NCBI RefSeq assembly: GCF_000737535.1
Contig: NZ_CP006269.1
Coordinates: 1,550,001-1,614,000, forward strand
From: Synechococcus sp. KORDI-100
GTDB lineage: Bacteria > Cyanobacteriota > Cyanobacteriia > PCC-6307 > Cyanobiaceae
Direction: 5' to 3'
DNA: 64,000 nucleotides
In this document: in pieces, positions 52,828-61,208 of the stretch
Layout of the letters: every line of letters begins with the position of its first letter
Position numbering within the stretch: position 1 is the stretch's first letter
The notes under the pieces: generated by a model
What the model was told of the DNA's origin: nothing
Seen by the model: the letters and a program-made list of their open reading frames with translations, nothing else
Database searches by the model: none
Translations under genes and position numbers: made by a program

Positions 52828-53739
52828 TCAGACCGTCACACGGGTGACCCAGTGCTCGAATTCAGGGTCCCTGCCTTCTGTGATCGCCACGAGCCGCAGC
52901 TTCAGTTCATCCATCACGGGTCTGTGGGTGTTCAGGGGGGTGGACTCGATCTGACGAATCGGTGTGATCTTGGCGGCCGTTCCCGTCAGGAAGACTTCGT
53001 CAGCGATGAACAGCTCCGTCTTGTCCACAGGCCGTTCAATCACCCGCATTCCCATGCTTGTTGCCAGCTCAATCACGCTGGCGCGGGTGATCCCCTCAAG
53101 GATGTCCTGGTCGACGCCTGGGGTGACCAGGGCACCGTCCCGAACCAGGAACAGATTCATGCCGCTGGCTTCACTGATCTTGCCGCGGCTGTTCAGCAGC
53201 AATGCCTCATCGAAGCCGCTCTTCACCGCCTCTGTCTTGGCCAGGGAGCTTGTGATGTAGGCGCCGCTGATCTTTCCTCTCAGGGGAAGTGAGCGATCCT
53301 CCTGACGCGTCCAGCTGCTGATGCGACAACTGACACCCTCCGGTGACAGGTAGTCACCCAGCGGCAGGCCGTAGATCAAGAAGTCGGTTTCAATCTCATG
53401 GAGGCGGGGGGCAATCCCGAGATCGCTCGTGTAGACGAACGGTCTCAGATAGATCGGCTGGTCGGGTTTGTTGGCTTGCAGCATCGCTGTCAGGGCCGCC
53501 AGGATCTCGTCCTCCGGAAGGTCTGTCAGCAGCAGGCGCGCACTCTGGCTGAGTCGGCGGGCATGCCGGTCGGCGCGGAACAGCAGCATTGTGTTGGCGC
53601 TGTCGGGGGCTGGAATGGCCCGCATGCCCCCGAACGCACCGGTGCCGTAGTGAAGGGCATGGGTGGCGATCGAGATCCTGGCCTCCTCGAAGGGCACACA
53701 TTTGCCCTGGAACCAGGCATAGGGCAGGAACTGATGCAT
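52828..53739 (-). CDS. ilvE: branched-chain amino acid aminotransferase
   Basis: A 303-residue fold-type IV PLP enzyme, last step of Leu/Ile/Val synthesis. ALHYGTGAFGGMRAIPAP near the N-terminus, the PLP lysine in LRGKISGAYITSSLAKTEA and EALLLNSRGKISEASGMNLF (partial) are diagnostic, as is ITRASVIELATSMGMRV. The frame is open 60 codons upstream across the cobN promoter region; the ATG at 53739 (MHQFLPYAWFQG) matches the family start. Confidence 0.95.
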   Translation of the reverse strand: MHQFLPYAWFQGKCVPFEEARISIATHALHYGTGAFGGMRAIPAPDSANTMLLFRADRHARRLSQSARLLLTDLPEDEILAALTAMLQANKPDQPIYLRPFVYTSDLGIAPRLHEIETDFLIYGLPLGDYLSPEGVSCRISSWTRQEDRSLPLRGKISGAYITSSLAKTEAVKSGFDEALLLNSRGKISEASGMNLFLVRDGALVTPGVDQDILEGITRASVIELATSMGMRVIERPVDKTELFIADEVFLTGTAAKITPIRQIESTPLNTHRPVMDELKLRLVAITEGRDPEFEHWVTRVTV

Positions 53740-53806
53740 CGCAGACGAAGCCCGATCGCAGAATCTTCTCACCCGTTCATGACCAACCGGGCTGGAGAAT
53801 GGCGAG

Positions 53807-56800
53807 ATGCATCGCCTGGCCAGTTGTCCTGGGCTCGACCCTCCAGAGGACGTGGTGCTGGTGGAGCAGCCGCCGGCCGATGTTCTGCTGCTCAGCAGCG
53901 CTGGTACCGACCTCAGCACCCTGGCCAGCTGCCTTGAAGAGTCAGACCTGGCCTGCTGGCGGGAGCGGATCCGGGCCCTCGATCTGAGTCAGCTGCAGCA
54001 TCCCGCCCAGGTGGATCACTACCTGCGCAGCACGGCGGACAACGCCAGGGTTGTGGTGCTGCGTCTTCTCGGCGGTCGCGGGCACTGGAGCTACGGGCTG
54101 GAACAACTGCAGCTTTGGCAGCAGTCCGTACAGGGACGGCAGCTTGTGGTGCTCTCAGGCACCCAGGATCAACAGGCGGTTCTGCATCCTCTCGGCTCGA
54201 TCGCAACCGGTCTTGCCGATCGTCTGGCGACGCTTCTGCGCGAGGGCGGGAGTCGCAACATGGGCGAGCTCCTAAAGGTTCTCGATCGGGTCCTGAGTGG
54301 TCTGGAGCCCAAGCCGGACTCCGTCACCATTCTGCCGTTGCCTGATCCCTTGCCCTGGGAGTGGGGAACGGAGAGCGGAGCCAGGGTCGGCGTTGTTCTC
54401 TATCGCTCGCTGCTGCAGGCGGACGATCTTGACCTCGCCAGACAGCTCAACCGGACGCTGCGTGAAGCCGGACTCTGTCCCCGACTGCTGTGGGTGAGCA
54501 GTCTCAGGGATGCGGCCGTTCAGGCCGGCGTTGTGGACCTTCTCTCCTCCGAGGGGGTTGAACTTGTGATCACGGGAACCGCCTTCGCATCTGTGCGCTC
54601 GGAGGACGCTGGCCTGGGCAGTCCGATCTGGGATCAACTGGATTGTCCCGTGCTGCAGCTGCTCACGGGCTCCCGCCCCCGAGAGGCCTGGAACGCCAGC
54701 AGCCGGGGGCTGGATCCCCTCGATCTCTCGCTGCAGGTGGTCATGCCTGAGCTGGATGGACGGGTGACCACACGGCCCTGTGGGTTTCGCCAGCTGACCA
54801 TGGATCAGGGTGGTTTGGCGACGGCACTGCCAAGCCTGATCCCGGATGCTATCGGCATCCAGTGGCTGGTTGAGCACACGGTCCGCTGGATCGAGCTGAG
54901 ACGGACCCCAGCGCAGAAGCGCCAGGTCGCCCTTGTACTCGCCAACTATCCCGTGCGCGATGGTCGTCTGGCGAATGGTGTCGGGCTGGACACGCCCAGC
55001 AGCTGCGTCTCGATTCTTCGTTGGCTGGCAGAGGCTGGCTACGACCTCGGCGACGGTCCTCTGCCTGAGGATGGCGATGCATTGATGCGCTTGCTGCTCA
55101 GCGGACGCACCAATGCTCCCGAGAGCAGGGTGCGACCGCCGCTCGCTCACCTTCCGCACGACATCTACCTTGCTTGGTGGAACCAGCTACCTGCGGACGC
55201 GAGTCAGCCGATCGCCAGGCGCTGGGGCCATCCCTTGAGTGCCTGTGATCAGGAACCTGCCGGCTTTCCCATCCATGGGCTGCGATTCGGTCGGATCGTT
55301 GTGCTGATCCAACCCGATCGTGGCTACGACCCGGATCAGATCGCTGATCTGCATTCACCTGACCTGCCACCGCCCCATCGCTACCTGGCGCAGTACCTCT
55401 GGCTGAAACAGATCCATCGCAGTCAGCTGATGGTGCATGTGGGCAAGCACGGCAGCGCTGAATGGCTCCCCGGTAAAGCCGTCGGTCTCAGCGACCGCTG
55501 CGGGCCTCATCTCGCTCTTGGTGCCATTCCCCATCTCTACCCCTTCATCGTCAACGACCCCGGCGAGGGTTCACAGGCGAAACGTCGTGGTCACGCCGTG
55601 ATCCTGGATCACCTCACGCCACCCCTTGGCCGTGCAGGACTGTATGGGCCGCTCCAGACACTGGAGAACCTGCTGGATGAACTGGTCGAGGCTCGTGAGC
55701 TCGGCTCGGAGCGCGTTGCGCTGCTGCAGAGGTCGATTCTGGAGACCCTGAAGGCGATGGACTGGCCAGGGATCAGCGCGCCGCCTGGAGCTGGTCAACC
55801 AGATGCGGATCTGGAACGCCATCTCGATGCGGTGGAGACCTACCTGTGCGAGCTCAAGGAGTCCCAGATCCGCATCGGTCTGCATCGACTGGGTGAGCGA
55901 CCTGCCGCCTCGATCGAACGTGAGTTGCTGATGGCCATTGCTCGGGCTCCATCGTCAGGTCAACCGGGGTTGACGCAGGCGATGGCCATCGAGCTCGGAC
56001 TCGGCTTCGACCCCTGGCAACAGGAGGATGGCGATCTGTTGTCGCCATCAGATCAACAACGGCTGGCGGAACTCGGCAGTCCCAGGGCCCAGCGCGTTGG
56101 CGATGGAACCGCCTGGTTGGAGACGCAGGGATTGCTGCTGCTTGAAACCCTGACCGAAGGCAACGCCGAAGTTGGGACCTTGCATCCCTTGCTGGCTCGG
56201 TGGCTTGATCAGATCCCAGGCGATGGCGTTCTTTCGAGGGTTCGGGACACGCTCTGGCCCCGTCTCGTTCAGTGCGCGCCCTCGGAACGGGACGGGTTCC
56301 TCAGAGGAGCATCCGGACAACGGATCGCGGCCGGACCGTCCGGTGCGCCCAGCCGCGGTCGGCCGGATGTGCTCCCGACAGGGCGTAATTTCTATTCCGT
56401 GGACCTTCGCGGTCTGCCGACGGAAGCCGCCTGGGATCTGGGCAGACGCTCGGCCGAGCGACTGCTGGATCTGCATCTGCTCGAGCAGGGGGAACCGCTG
56501 CGGCACCTCGCGCTCTCGGTCTGGGGCACCGCAACGATGCGAAACGGGGGTGAGGACATCGCTCAGCTGCTGGCCTTGATGGGCGTTCGTCCCGTCTGGG
56601 ACGGCCCCACGCGACGAATGGTGGATCTTGAGGTGATCCCCGCCTCACTGCTGGGGCGATCAAGGGTGGACGTGGTGCTGAGAATCTCCGGTCTGTTTCG
56701 AGATGCGTTTCCGCACCTTGTGGGCTGGGTCGACCGGGCCCACCAGCGCATTGCGTCCCTGACGGAGGACGACAGCATCAATCCCCTGGCAGCACTGGTG

Positions 56801-57550
56801 AGACATGAGGGGCCCCAGAGCAGGATTTTCGGTTCGGCACCTGGGGCCTATGGAGCTGGCCTGCAGGCATTGATCGATCACGGCAGCTGGGAGAACCGAT
56901 CAGACCTTGGAGAGGCCTTCCTCCAGTGGAGTCGTTGGCGTTACGACGGCAGCGACGTTGTTGTGGCCGACCGCAGTGGACTTGAGCAGGCACTTCAGCG
57001 GGTCCAGGTGGTGCTGCACAACCAGGACAACCGCGAACACGATCTGCTCGACTCGGATGACTACTACCAGTTCCATGGTGGTCTGTCCGCAGCGGTGGAA
57101 ACGTCGTCAGGCCAGCGTCCACAGCTGTGGTTTGGTGATCACTCCCGACACGAACGTCCGCGGCTTCACCGACTTGAAAAGGAACTGGACAAGGTCGTGC
57201 GCAGCCGACTGCTCAATCCACGCTGGATCAATGGCATGAAGCAGCACGGTTACAAAGGCGCTTTTGAAATGGGGGCGAGCCTGGATTATCTGTTCGCCTA
57301 CGACGCCGCAACCGACCGTGTTCCCGACTGGTGTTATGGCGCTCTCTGCGATCAGTGGCTGGCCGACGACGACACACTCTCCTTTCTCAGCCAACGCAAT
57401 CCCTGGGTCCTGAGGGACATGGCGGAACGGCTTTTGGAGGCGTCGAATCGTGGGCTCTGGGAACAGCCACGACGGGATCAACTGGATCGGTTAAGAGACC
57501 TGGTCATCAGCAGTGAAGCCCGCATCGAAAGGGGAGACCTCACTTGTTGA
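53807..57550 (+). CDS. cobN: cobaltochelatase subunit CobN
   Basis: A 1247-residue large subunit of aerobic-type cobaltochelatase, inserting Co2+ into hydrogenobyrinic acid a,c-diamide, and homologous to ChlH. Core landmarks: VALVLANYPVRDGRLANGVG, HVGKHGSAEWLPGKAVGLSD (with the H-x-x-x-H-G-like site), LPTGRNFYSVDLRGLPTEAA and a C-terminal MKQHGYKGAFEMGASLDYLF. Length is normal. No CobS/CobT is nearby; in cyanobacteria ChlI and ChlD are thought to serve both chelatases. It is divergent from ilvE (67-base space) and overlaps the next gene by 11 bases. Confidence 0.95.
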   Translation: MHRLASCPGLDPPEDVVLVEQPPADVLLLSSAGTDLSTLASCLEESDLACWRERIRALDLSQLQHPAQVDHYLRSTADNARVVVLRLLGGRGHWSYGLEQLQLWQQSVQGRQLVVLSGTQDQQAVLHPLGSIATGLADRLATLLREGGSRNMGELLKVLDRVLSGLEPKPDSVTILPLPDPLPWEWGTESGARVGVVLYRSLLQADDLDLARQLNRTLREAGLCPRLLWVSSLRDAAVQAGVVDLLSSEGVELVITGTAFASVRSEDAGLGSPIWDQLDCPVLQLLTGSRPREAWNASSRGLDPLDLSLQVVMPELDGRVTTRPCGFRQLTMDQGGLATALPSLIPDAIGIQWLVEHTVRWIELRRTPAQKRQVALVLANYPVRDGRLANGVGLDTPSSCVSILRWLAEAGYDLGDGPLPEDGDALMRLLLSGRTNAPESRVRPPLAHLPHDIYLAWWNQLPADASQPIARRWGHPLSACDQEPAGFPIHGLRFGRIVVLIQPDRGYDPDQIADLHSPDLPPPHRYLAQYLWLKQIHRSQLMVHVGKHGSAEWLPGKAVGLSDRCGPHLALGAIPHLYPFIVNDPGEGSQAKRRGHAVILDHLTPPLGRAGLYGPLQTLENLLDELVEARELGSERVALLQRSILETLKAMDWPGISAPPGAGQPDADLERHLDAVETYLCELKESQIRIGLHRLGERPAASIERELLMAIARAPSSGQPGLTQAMAIELGLGFDPWQQEDGDLLSPSDQQRLAELGSPRAQRVGDGTAWLETQGLLLLETLTEGNAEVGTLHPLLARWLDQIPGDGVLSRVRDTLWPRLVQCAPSERDGFLRGASGQRIAAGPSGAPSRGRPDVLPTGRNFYSVDLRGLPTEAAWDLGRRSAERLLDLHLLEQGEPLRHLALSVWGTATMRNGGEDIAQLLALMGVRPVWDGPTRRMVDLEVIPASLLGRSRVDVVLRISGLFRDAFPHLVGWVDRAHQRIASLTEDDSINPLAALVRHEGPQSRIFGSAPGAYGAGLQALIDHGSWENRSDLGEAFLQWSRWRYDGSDVVVADRSGLEQALQRVQVVLHNQDNREHDLLDSDDYYQFHGGLSAAVETSSGQRPQLWFGDHSRHERPRLHRLEKELDKVVRSRLLNPRWINGMKQHGYKGAFEMGASLDYLFAYDAATDRVPDWCYGALCDQWLADDDTLSFLSQRNPWVLRDMAERLLEASNRGLWEQPRRDQLDRLRDLVISSEARIERGDLTC

Positions 57551-58097
57551 GATCACGCACCATCTGACGAAACGGGTCGATGGATCCCGGTTTTGCGGAC
57601 GGGGCGACGCTGGTGGTCGACTCCTCAACCTCCTTGGGTTTGAGGTCCTCCTTTCGAGCCACCGGTGCCGCATTGGCTGGCATCGGTGCATTGACTCCGG
57701 TGACGGCTGTCCCCCGAAGCCTCTGTTTCATTTCCGCGCTGCTCACCTGCTCCGCGAAGGTCTTCTTCACCAGCTTCGGAATCCCCGTGGTGAGAGTGGT
57801 GCTCTCCTCCTGCTTCACCGCGCCGCCAAGGCCTTCGGTGCGCTTGGTGAGCTGCTCGGTTTCGGCAGCCACTTCAATCACACGCTCTTTGCTGCCCGGC
57901 GAATCAGCGGTGCCCGGGAAGGTGCGGCGAATCGTCTTGGATTCGCGCATGTAATCAACATTTCCGAGCGAGGACGAGGAGTCCGCATCCAGGAAGTAGG
58001 CCTCGGGTTGCTCCTTCTTCGGGGCGCGGGGCTGGATCGGTTTGGCCTCGTCGGACCCCTTCGTGACGTTGCTCAGCAGACGATCAAAGAAGCCCAT
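57540..58097 (-). CDS. conserved protein of unknown function
   Basis: A 185-residue soluble, highly polar protein starting MGFFDRLLSNVTKGSDEAKP. It has an ordered-looking N-terminal part with AYFLDADSSSSLGNVDYMRE and SKTIRRTFPGT, then long Lys/Glu/Thr-rich and Pro/Ala-rich stretches, and a C-terminal DPFRQMVRDLNK helix. The YFLDADSS and RRTFPGT pieces look conserved, perhaps as short binding motifs in a disordered protein. No family recognised. It follows the PHP gene by 27 bases. Confidence 0.65.
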   Translation of the reverse strand: MGFFDRLLSNVTKGSDEAKPIQPRAPKKEQPEAYFLDADSSSSLGNVDYMRESKTIRRTFPGTADSPGSKERVIEVAAETEQLTKRTEGLGGAVKQEESTTLTTGIPKLVKKTFAEQVSSAEMKQRLRGTAVTGVNAPMPANAAPVARKEDLKPKEVEESTTSVAPSAKPGSIDPFRQMVRDLNK

Positions 58098-58124
58098 GCC
58101 GACCGGACCTGAAGTGAGACGAAC

Positions 58125-58781
58125 TTAGCGGCCACTCAGGTCTATTCCATGGCTGTCGGTCCCACACGTACGCAAAAGGCCAAGATTCGACAGCTGACGA
58201 TCGATCGCTTCACAGACCAACGGGCTGGGTTGCCAACGGGGCTGCATGTCGTAGTCGTACCAGGCTTCACCACCATCCATGCCAATGCTGGCGGCCGTAT
58301 CAATCAGTTCGGCATGCCCGAGCCGGTAGCGGGCGGGATGGGCCAGAACCGCAAGCCCTCCGGCAGCATGAATCGCCTTCACCACGGCTTCAGCTCGCAG
58401 CGGTTCACCGACGACAGCATCACCGCGGTTGTAGGGCTGCAGGGCTGGGTGATCGAGCTCGAAGCCAAGAGCGAGGACATGCACAAGGCATCCCCGCAAC
58501 AGGCAGCTGATCTCCATGCCACTCCAGAGTGTGGGCACCTGCTCCCCAGCTTCGCGTCGCTGCCGCAGCCAGGCCTGCATCGGTGGATGGGCGCGACTGC
58601 TGTGGTGATCCGTCACGGCGAGATGCTGCAGGCCGAGACGCGTGGCCTGTTCGATCAGGGCCTCCGGTTCAAGGCTGCCGTCACTGCAGACGGTGTGGCA
58701 GTGGAAATTCAGCTGTCCGGGACAGCTGTCCGGGCCGACACGGTCGAGGACCTCTCGCAGGGGGTGATCAACGGTGGGCAT
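58125..58781 (-). CDS. PHP-domain phosphoesterase
   Basis: A 218-residue PHP protein. Metal-binding motifs: NFHCHTVCSDGSLEPEAL, AVTDHHSSRAH, the Glu of WSGMEISC, LAHPARYR and the final GTDSHGID. This single-domain form resembles YciV/RnaAM-type PHP enzymes, which act as 5'-3' exonucleases on short RNA or as 3',5'-bisnucleotide phosphatases. Start MPTVDHPLREV at 58781 lies 1 base after the hemJ stop; the frame extends 16 codons into hemJ. Confidence 0.85.
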   Translation of the reverse strand: MPTVDHPLREVLDRVGPDSCPGQLNFHCHTVCSDGSLEPEALIEQATRLGLQHLAVTDHHSSRAHPPMQAWLRQRREAGEQVPTLWSGMEISCLLRGCLVHVLALGFELDHPALQPYNRGDAVVGEPLRAEAVVKAIHAAGGLAVLAHPARYRLGHAELIDTAASIGMDGGEAWYDYDMQPRWQPSPLVCEAIDRQLSNLGLLRTCGTDSHGIDLSGR

Positions 58782-58782
58782 C

Positions 58783-59355
58783 TCAGGCTCCGGCAGTGGC
58801 TTCCTTGCGAAGACGTCTCCAGCGGGCATAAAGCTGAATCGAGGCAGCCATGAAGATCACCAGTGCGACCAGGAACCAGGTGGCGGCGCTGGTTGGGAAC
58901 TGATTCTTGAACACCACCAGCATCACCACAAGCACCAGCATCAGGGTGGGAAGTTCGTTGAGGGCGCGCAGCTGTCGGCCGCTCCAGTTGCACTCCCCCG
59001 ATTGCAGCTGTCCCATCAGTCGATAGCAGAGCCAGTGGTATCCCAGCAAGGCAACCACCACGGCGAGTTTGACGTGCATCCAGCTTTGCTGAAGCCAGCC
59101 CGGCTGGCAGACCAGGAGCCCGACGGCCATGCTCACGGCCACCAGCATGCCTGGAGTGGTGATGATGTTGGCCAGACGCCTCTCCATCAGGGCGTACTGC
59201 TCCTTGAATGGCCCCTGCAACGCCGGATCCAGTTCTGCGGTTTCAACGTGATAGATGAACAGGCGCACCAGATAGAACAAACCGGCGAACCAGACCACCA
59301 CACCAACGATGTGAAGCGTCTTGAACCAGAGGTAAGCCTCAGGGGGCAGGGTCAT
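58783..59355 (-). CDS. hemJ: protoporphyrinogen oxidase HemJ
   Basis: A 190-residue membrane protein. YLWFKTLHIVGVVVWFAGLF and YLVRLFIYHVE at the N-terminus, then MERRLANIITTPGM and SWMHVKLAVVVALLGYHWLC (the conserved H/K pair), are HemJ hallmarks; four to five spans. HemJ oxidises protoporphyrinogen IX to protoporphyrin IX, feeding haem and chlorophyll synthesis, and replaces HemG/HemY in most cyanobacteria. It lies between the photolyase and PHP genes with short gaps. Confidence 0.92.
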   Translation of the reverse strand: MTLPPEAYLWFKTLHIVGVVVWFAGLFYLVRLFIYHVETAELDPALQGPFKEQYALMERRLANIITTPGMLVAVSMAVGLLVCQPGWLQQSWMHVKLAVVVALLGYHWLCYRLMGQLQSGECNWSGRQLRALNELPTLMLVLVVMLVVFKNQFPTSAATWFLVALVIFMAASIQLYARWRRLRKEATAGA

Positions 59356-59390
59356 GGAGTAAAGCCTGATGCTTTGACCCTACGAAGCGT

Positions 59391-60878
59391 TCAACCCATC
59401 ACGTCAAGAAACTGCTGCGCGCGGCGTTGATGGCTGAGCAGGATGTCCGGAGCCATCCGATCGAGATTTCTGGCCATCATCGCCAGCCGGTACTGACCTC
59501 GAAAGAACGATTCGTGCTGCTTGATGAAGCTCCAGAACAGGCCGTCCCAGATGTCGCACCAATCGCCCTTGCGGTAGTCCGACATTTTTCGAACGTAGTT
59601 CGACCCTGACAGGTAGGGCTTGGTGGTGAAGATCCCACCATCGGCGAACTGACTCATGCCGTAGACATTGGGCACCATCACCCAGTCGTAGGCATCAACA
59701 AACAGCTCCATGAACCAGGTGTAGATGCGTGTCGGATGGAATCCGCAGAGGAGCATCAGGTTGCCAAGGAGCATCAACCGTTCGATGTGGTGGCAGTAGC
59801 CGGTCTCGAGGGCATGGCGGATGGCGTCATCGATGGGGGGCAGCCCCGTTGATGCGGTGTAGAAGGCCTGCGGAATCGGACGGTCTTCGAAATCCCAGAA
59901 ATTGCCGTTGCGCATCTCCACGCCATGGCGTCTGTACATCGCGGCCATGAACTCACGCCATCCCACGATCTGACGCACGAATCCCTCCAGTGAGTTGAGG
60001 GGAACATCACCCGATTCGGCCCGTGCAAGGGTGCGGTCGAGGATCTGCTGTGGCGTCAGCAGTCCGCAGTTCAGCATTGGTGTCAGCACGCCGTGCCACA
60101 TCACACGGTGCTGGCTGCTGATGGCATCCTCATAGGCCCCGAACTGGCTCAGGCGCTGCTCAAGAAACTGATCCAGCCAGGCTTCGGCAGCGGCGTGGGT
60201 GACGGGGTAGGCAAAACCATCGCAGGATCCGATGCCCGGAAGCGATTCGGCGCCGATCTGCTCGGCCTGGGTCTGAAGTGTTGCCGGGAGGGAATCTTCA
60301 GGTTCCGGCGGCACAACAATCCCCTTCGGCAGCTTTTTACGGTTCTCGGCATCAAAACTCCAGCGCCCGCCGAGGGGTCCACCGTCGGGCTCAAGCAACA
60401 GGTTGAGTCGCCGCCGCTGCATCTCATAGAAGCGAGCCATGAAAGGCTTCTTGCCACTGCTGAAGTGCTCATCGATCACCGCCTGGGGCGTCAGCAGCAT
60501 CGGGGTGGGAGCGATCACCGCGCTGCCACCAAATGGCTTGAGCGCCGCATGCAGTCGCCGTTCCAACAGATCATCCACCGGGTTGGCGAGGTGGAAGATT
60601 CGGTATCCCTGCTCAAGCAACAGCTGCAGATGGGTTGCTGTATCCCGGGCCAGGTGGTGGTGCTGCAGGACGACGTCAAACCCCTTCGATCGCAGGGTTT
60701 CCGCATAGGCCTGCATTGAGGCCCTGTGCAGCAATAACTTCTGGCGATGCACCAGTTGTGGCCACTCGTGATCCGTTCCAAAAAACAGCGGATCTTCAAT
60801 CAGGGCCACAGGTCGTCCCGACTGGATGGAGGGATGCTCCGCAAACAGCTGGTGCGGATAAACGAGGGTGATCTCCAT
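59391..60878 (-). CDS. FeS-BCP/CryPro-type photolyase-related protein
   Basis: A 495-residue member of the deoxyribodipyrimidine photolyase-related family. The N-terminal Rossmann part starts MEITLVYPHQLFAEHPSIQ; the FAD-binding helical half contains FVRQIVGWREFMAAMYRRHG, TYWFMELFVDAYDWVMVPNV-like sequence (YTWFMELFVDAYDWVMVPNV) and GMSQFADGGIFTTKPYLSGS (partial). Four cysteines typical of the 4Fe-4S cluster of PhrB are present: LNCGLL, GYCHHIER, LLCGFHP and DWCDIWDGLFW. Known members repair (6-4) photoproducts in light. I chose the ATG at 60878; an earlier one lacks family similarity. uvrC lies just upstream in the same direction. Confidence 0.92.
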   Translation of the reverse strand: MEITLVYPHQLFAEHPSIQSGRPVALIEDPLFFGTDHEWPQLVHRQKLLLHRASMQAYAETLRSKGFDVVLQHHHLARDTATHLQLLLEQGYRIFHLANPVDDLLERRLHAALKPFGGSAVIAPTPMLLTPQAVIDEHFSSGKKPFMARFYEMQRRRLNLLLEPDGGPLGGRWSFDAENRKKLPKGIVVPPEPEDSLPATLQTQAEQIGAESLPGIGSCDGFAYPVTHAAAEAWLDQFLEQRLSQFGAYEDAISSQHRVMWHGVLTPMLNCGLLTPQQILDRTLARAESGDVPLNSLEGFVRQIVGWREFMAAMYRRHGVEMRNGNFWDFEDRPIPQAFYTASTGLPPIDDAIRHALETGYCHHIERLMLLGNLMLLCGFHPTRIYTWFMELFVDAYDWVMVPNVYGMSQFADGGIFTTKPYLSGSNYVRKMSDYRKGDWCDIWDGLFWSFIKQHESFFRGQYRLAMMARNLDRMAPDILLSHQRRAQQFLDVMG

Positions 60879-60882
60879 ACGT

Positions 60883-61185
60883 TCAGGTGTTTTCTCCGGC
60901 CAGGCGACAGGCCCGTTGCCCGAGAGCCGTGGCGTACCCCCGATCAATCAGGCCGGCGCGGGGACTGAGCACCCCAGCCCTGCAATCCATCACAACCTTT
61001 TCTCGATGCCCCTGTTGATCGTTGAGGCGCAACACCAGCTGCCAGTGATTCTTGGCGCTGCGGGTGATGCCGTCGGCGCACACAGGACCAGTACAGAGAC
61101 CGGGGGCAGCAAGTGCCGGTTGGCTCAGGACGATCGAGCACAGCATCACTATGGCCAGCAGTAGGCGGAACACACCGCGAATCAA
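60883..61185 (-). CDS. small secreted protein
   Basis: A protein of up to 100 residues with a signal peptide (VFRLLLAIVMLCSIVLSQPALA) and a small mature part containing LCTGPVCADGITRSAKNHWQ, LRLNDQQGHREKVVMDCR and RACRLAG. Four cysteines in the mature part suggest two disulfides. The first codon is TTG at 61185; a GTG at 61173 would give a more usual signal peptide. It is 4 bases from the photolyase gene and 23 after uvrC. Function unknown. Confidence 0.7.
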   Translation of the reverse strand: MIRGVFRLLLAIVMLCSIVLSQPALAAPGLCTGPVCADGITRSAKNHWQLVLRLNDQQGHREKVVMDCRAGVLSPRAGLIDRGYATALGQRACRLAGENT

Positions 61186-61208
61186 TCGGTCACACCACTC
61201 TGGTCAGA

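Noticed and set aside
54272-55159. A 295-codon minus-strand open frame
   Set aside because: Antisense to the conserved cobN gene and without motif or start context.
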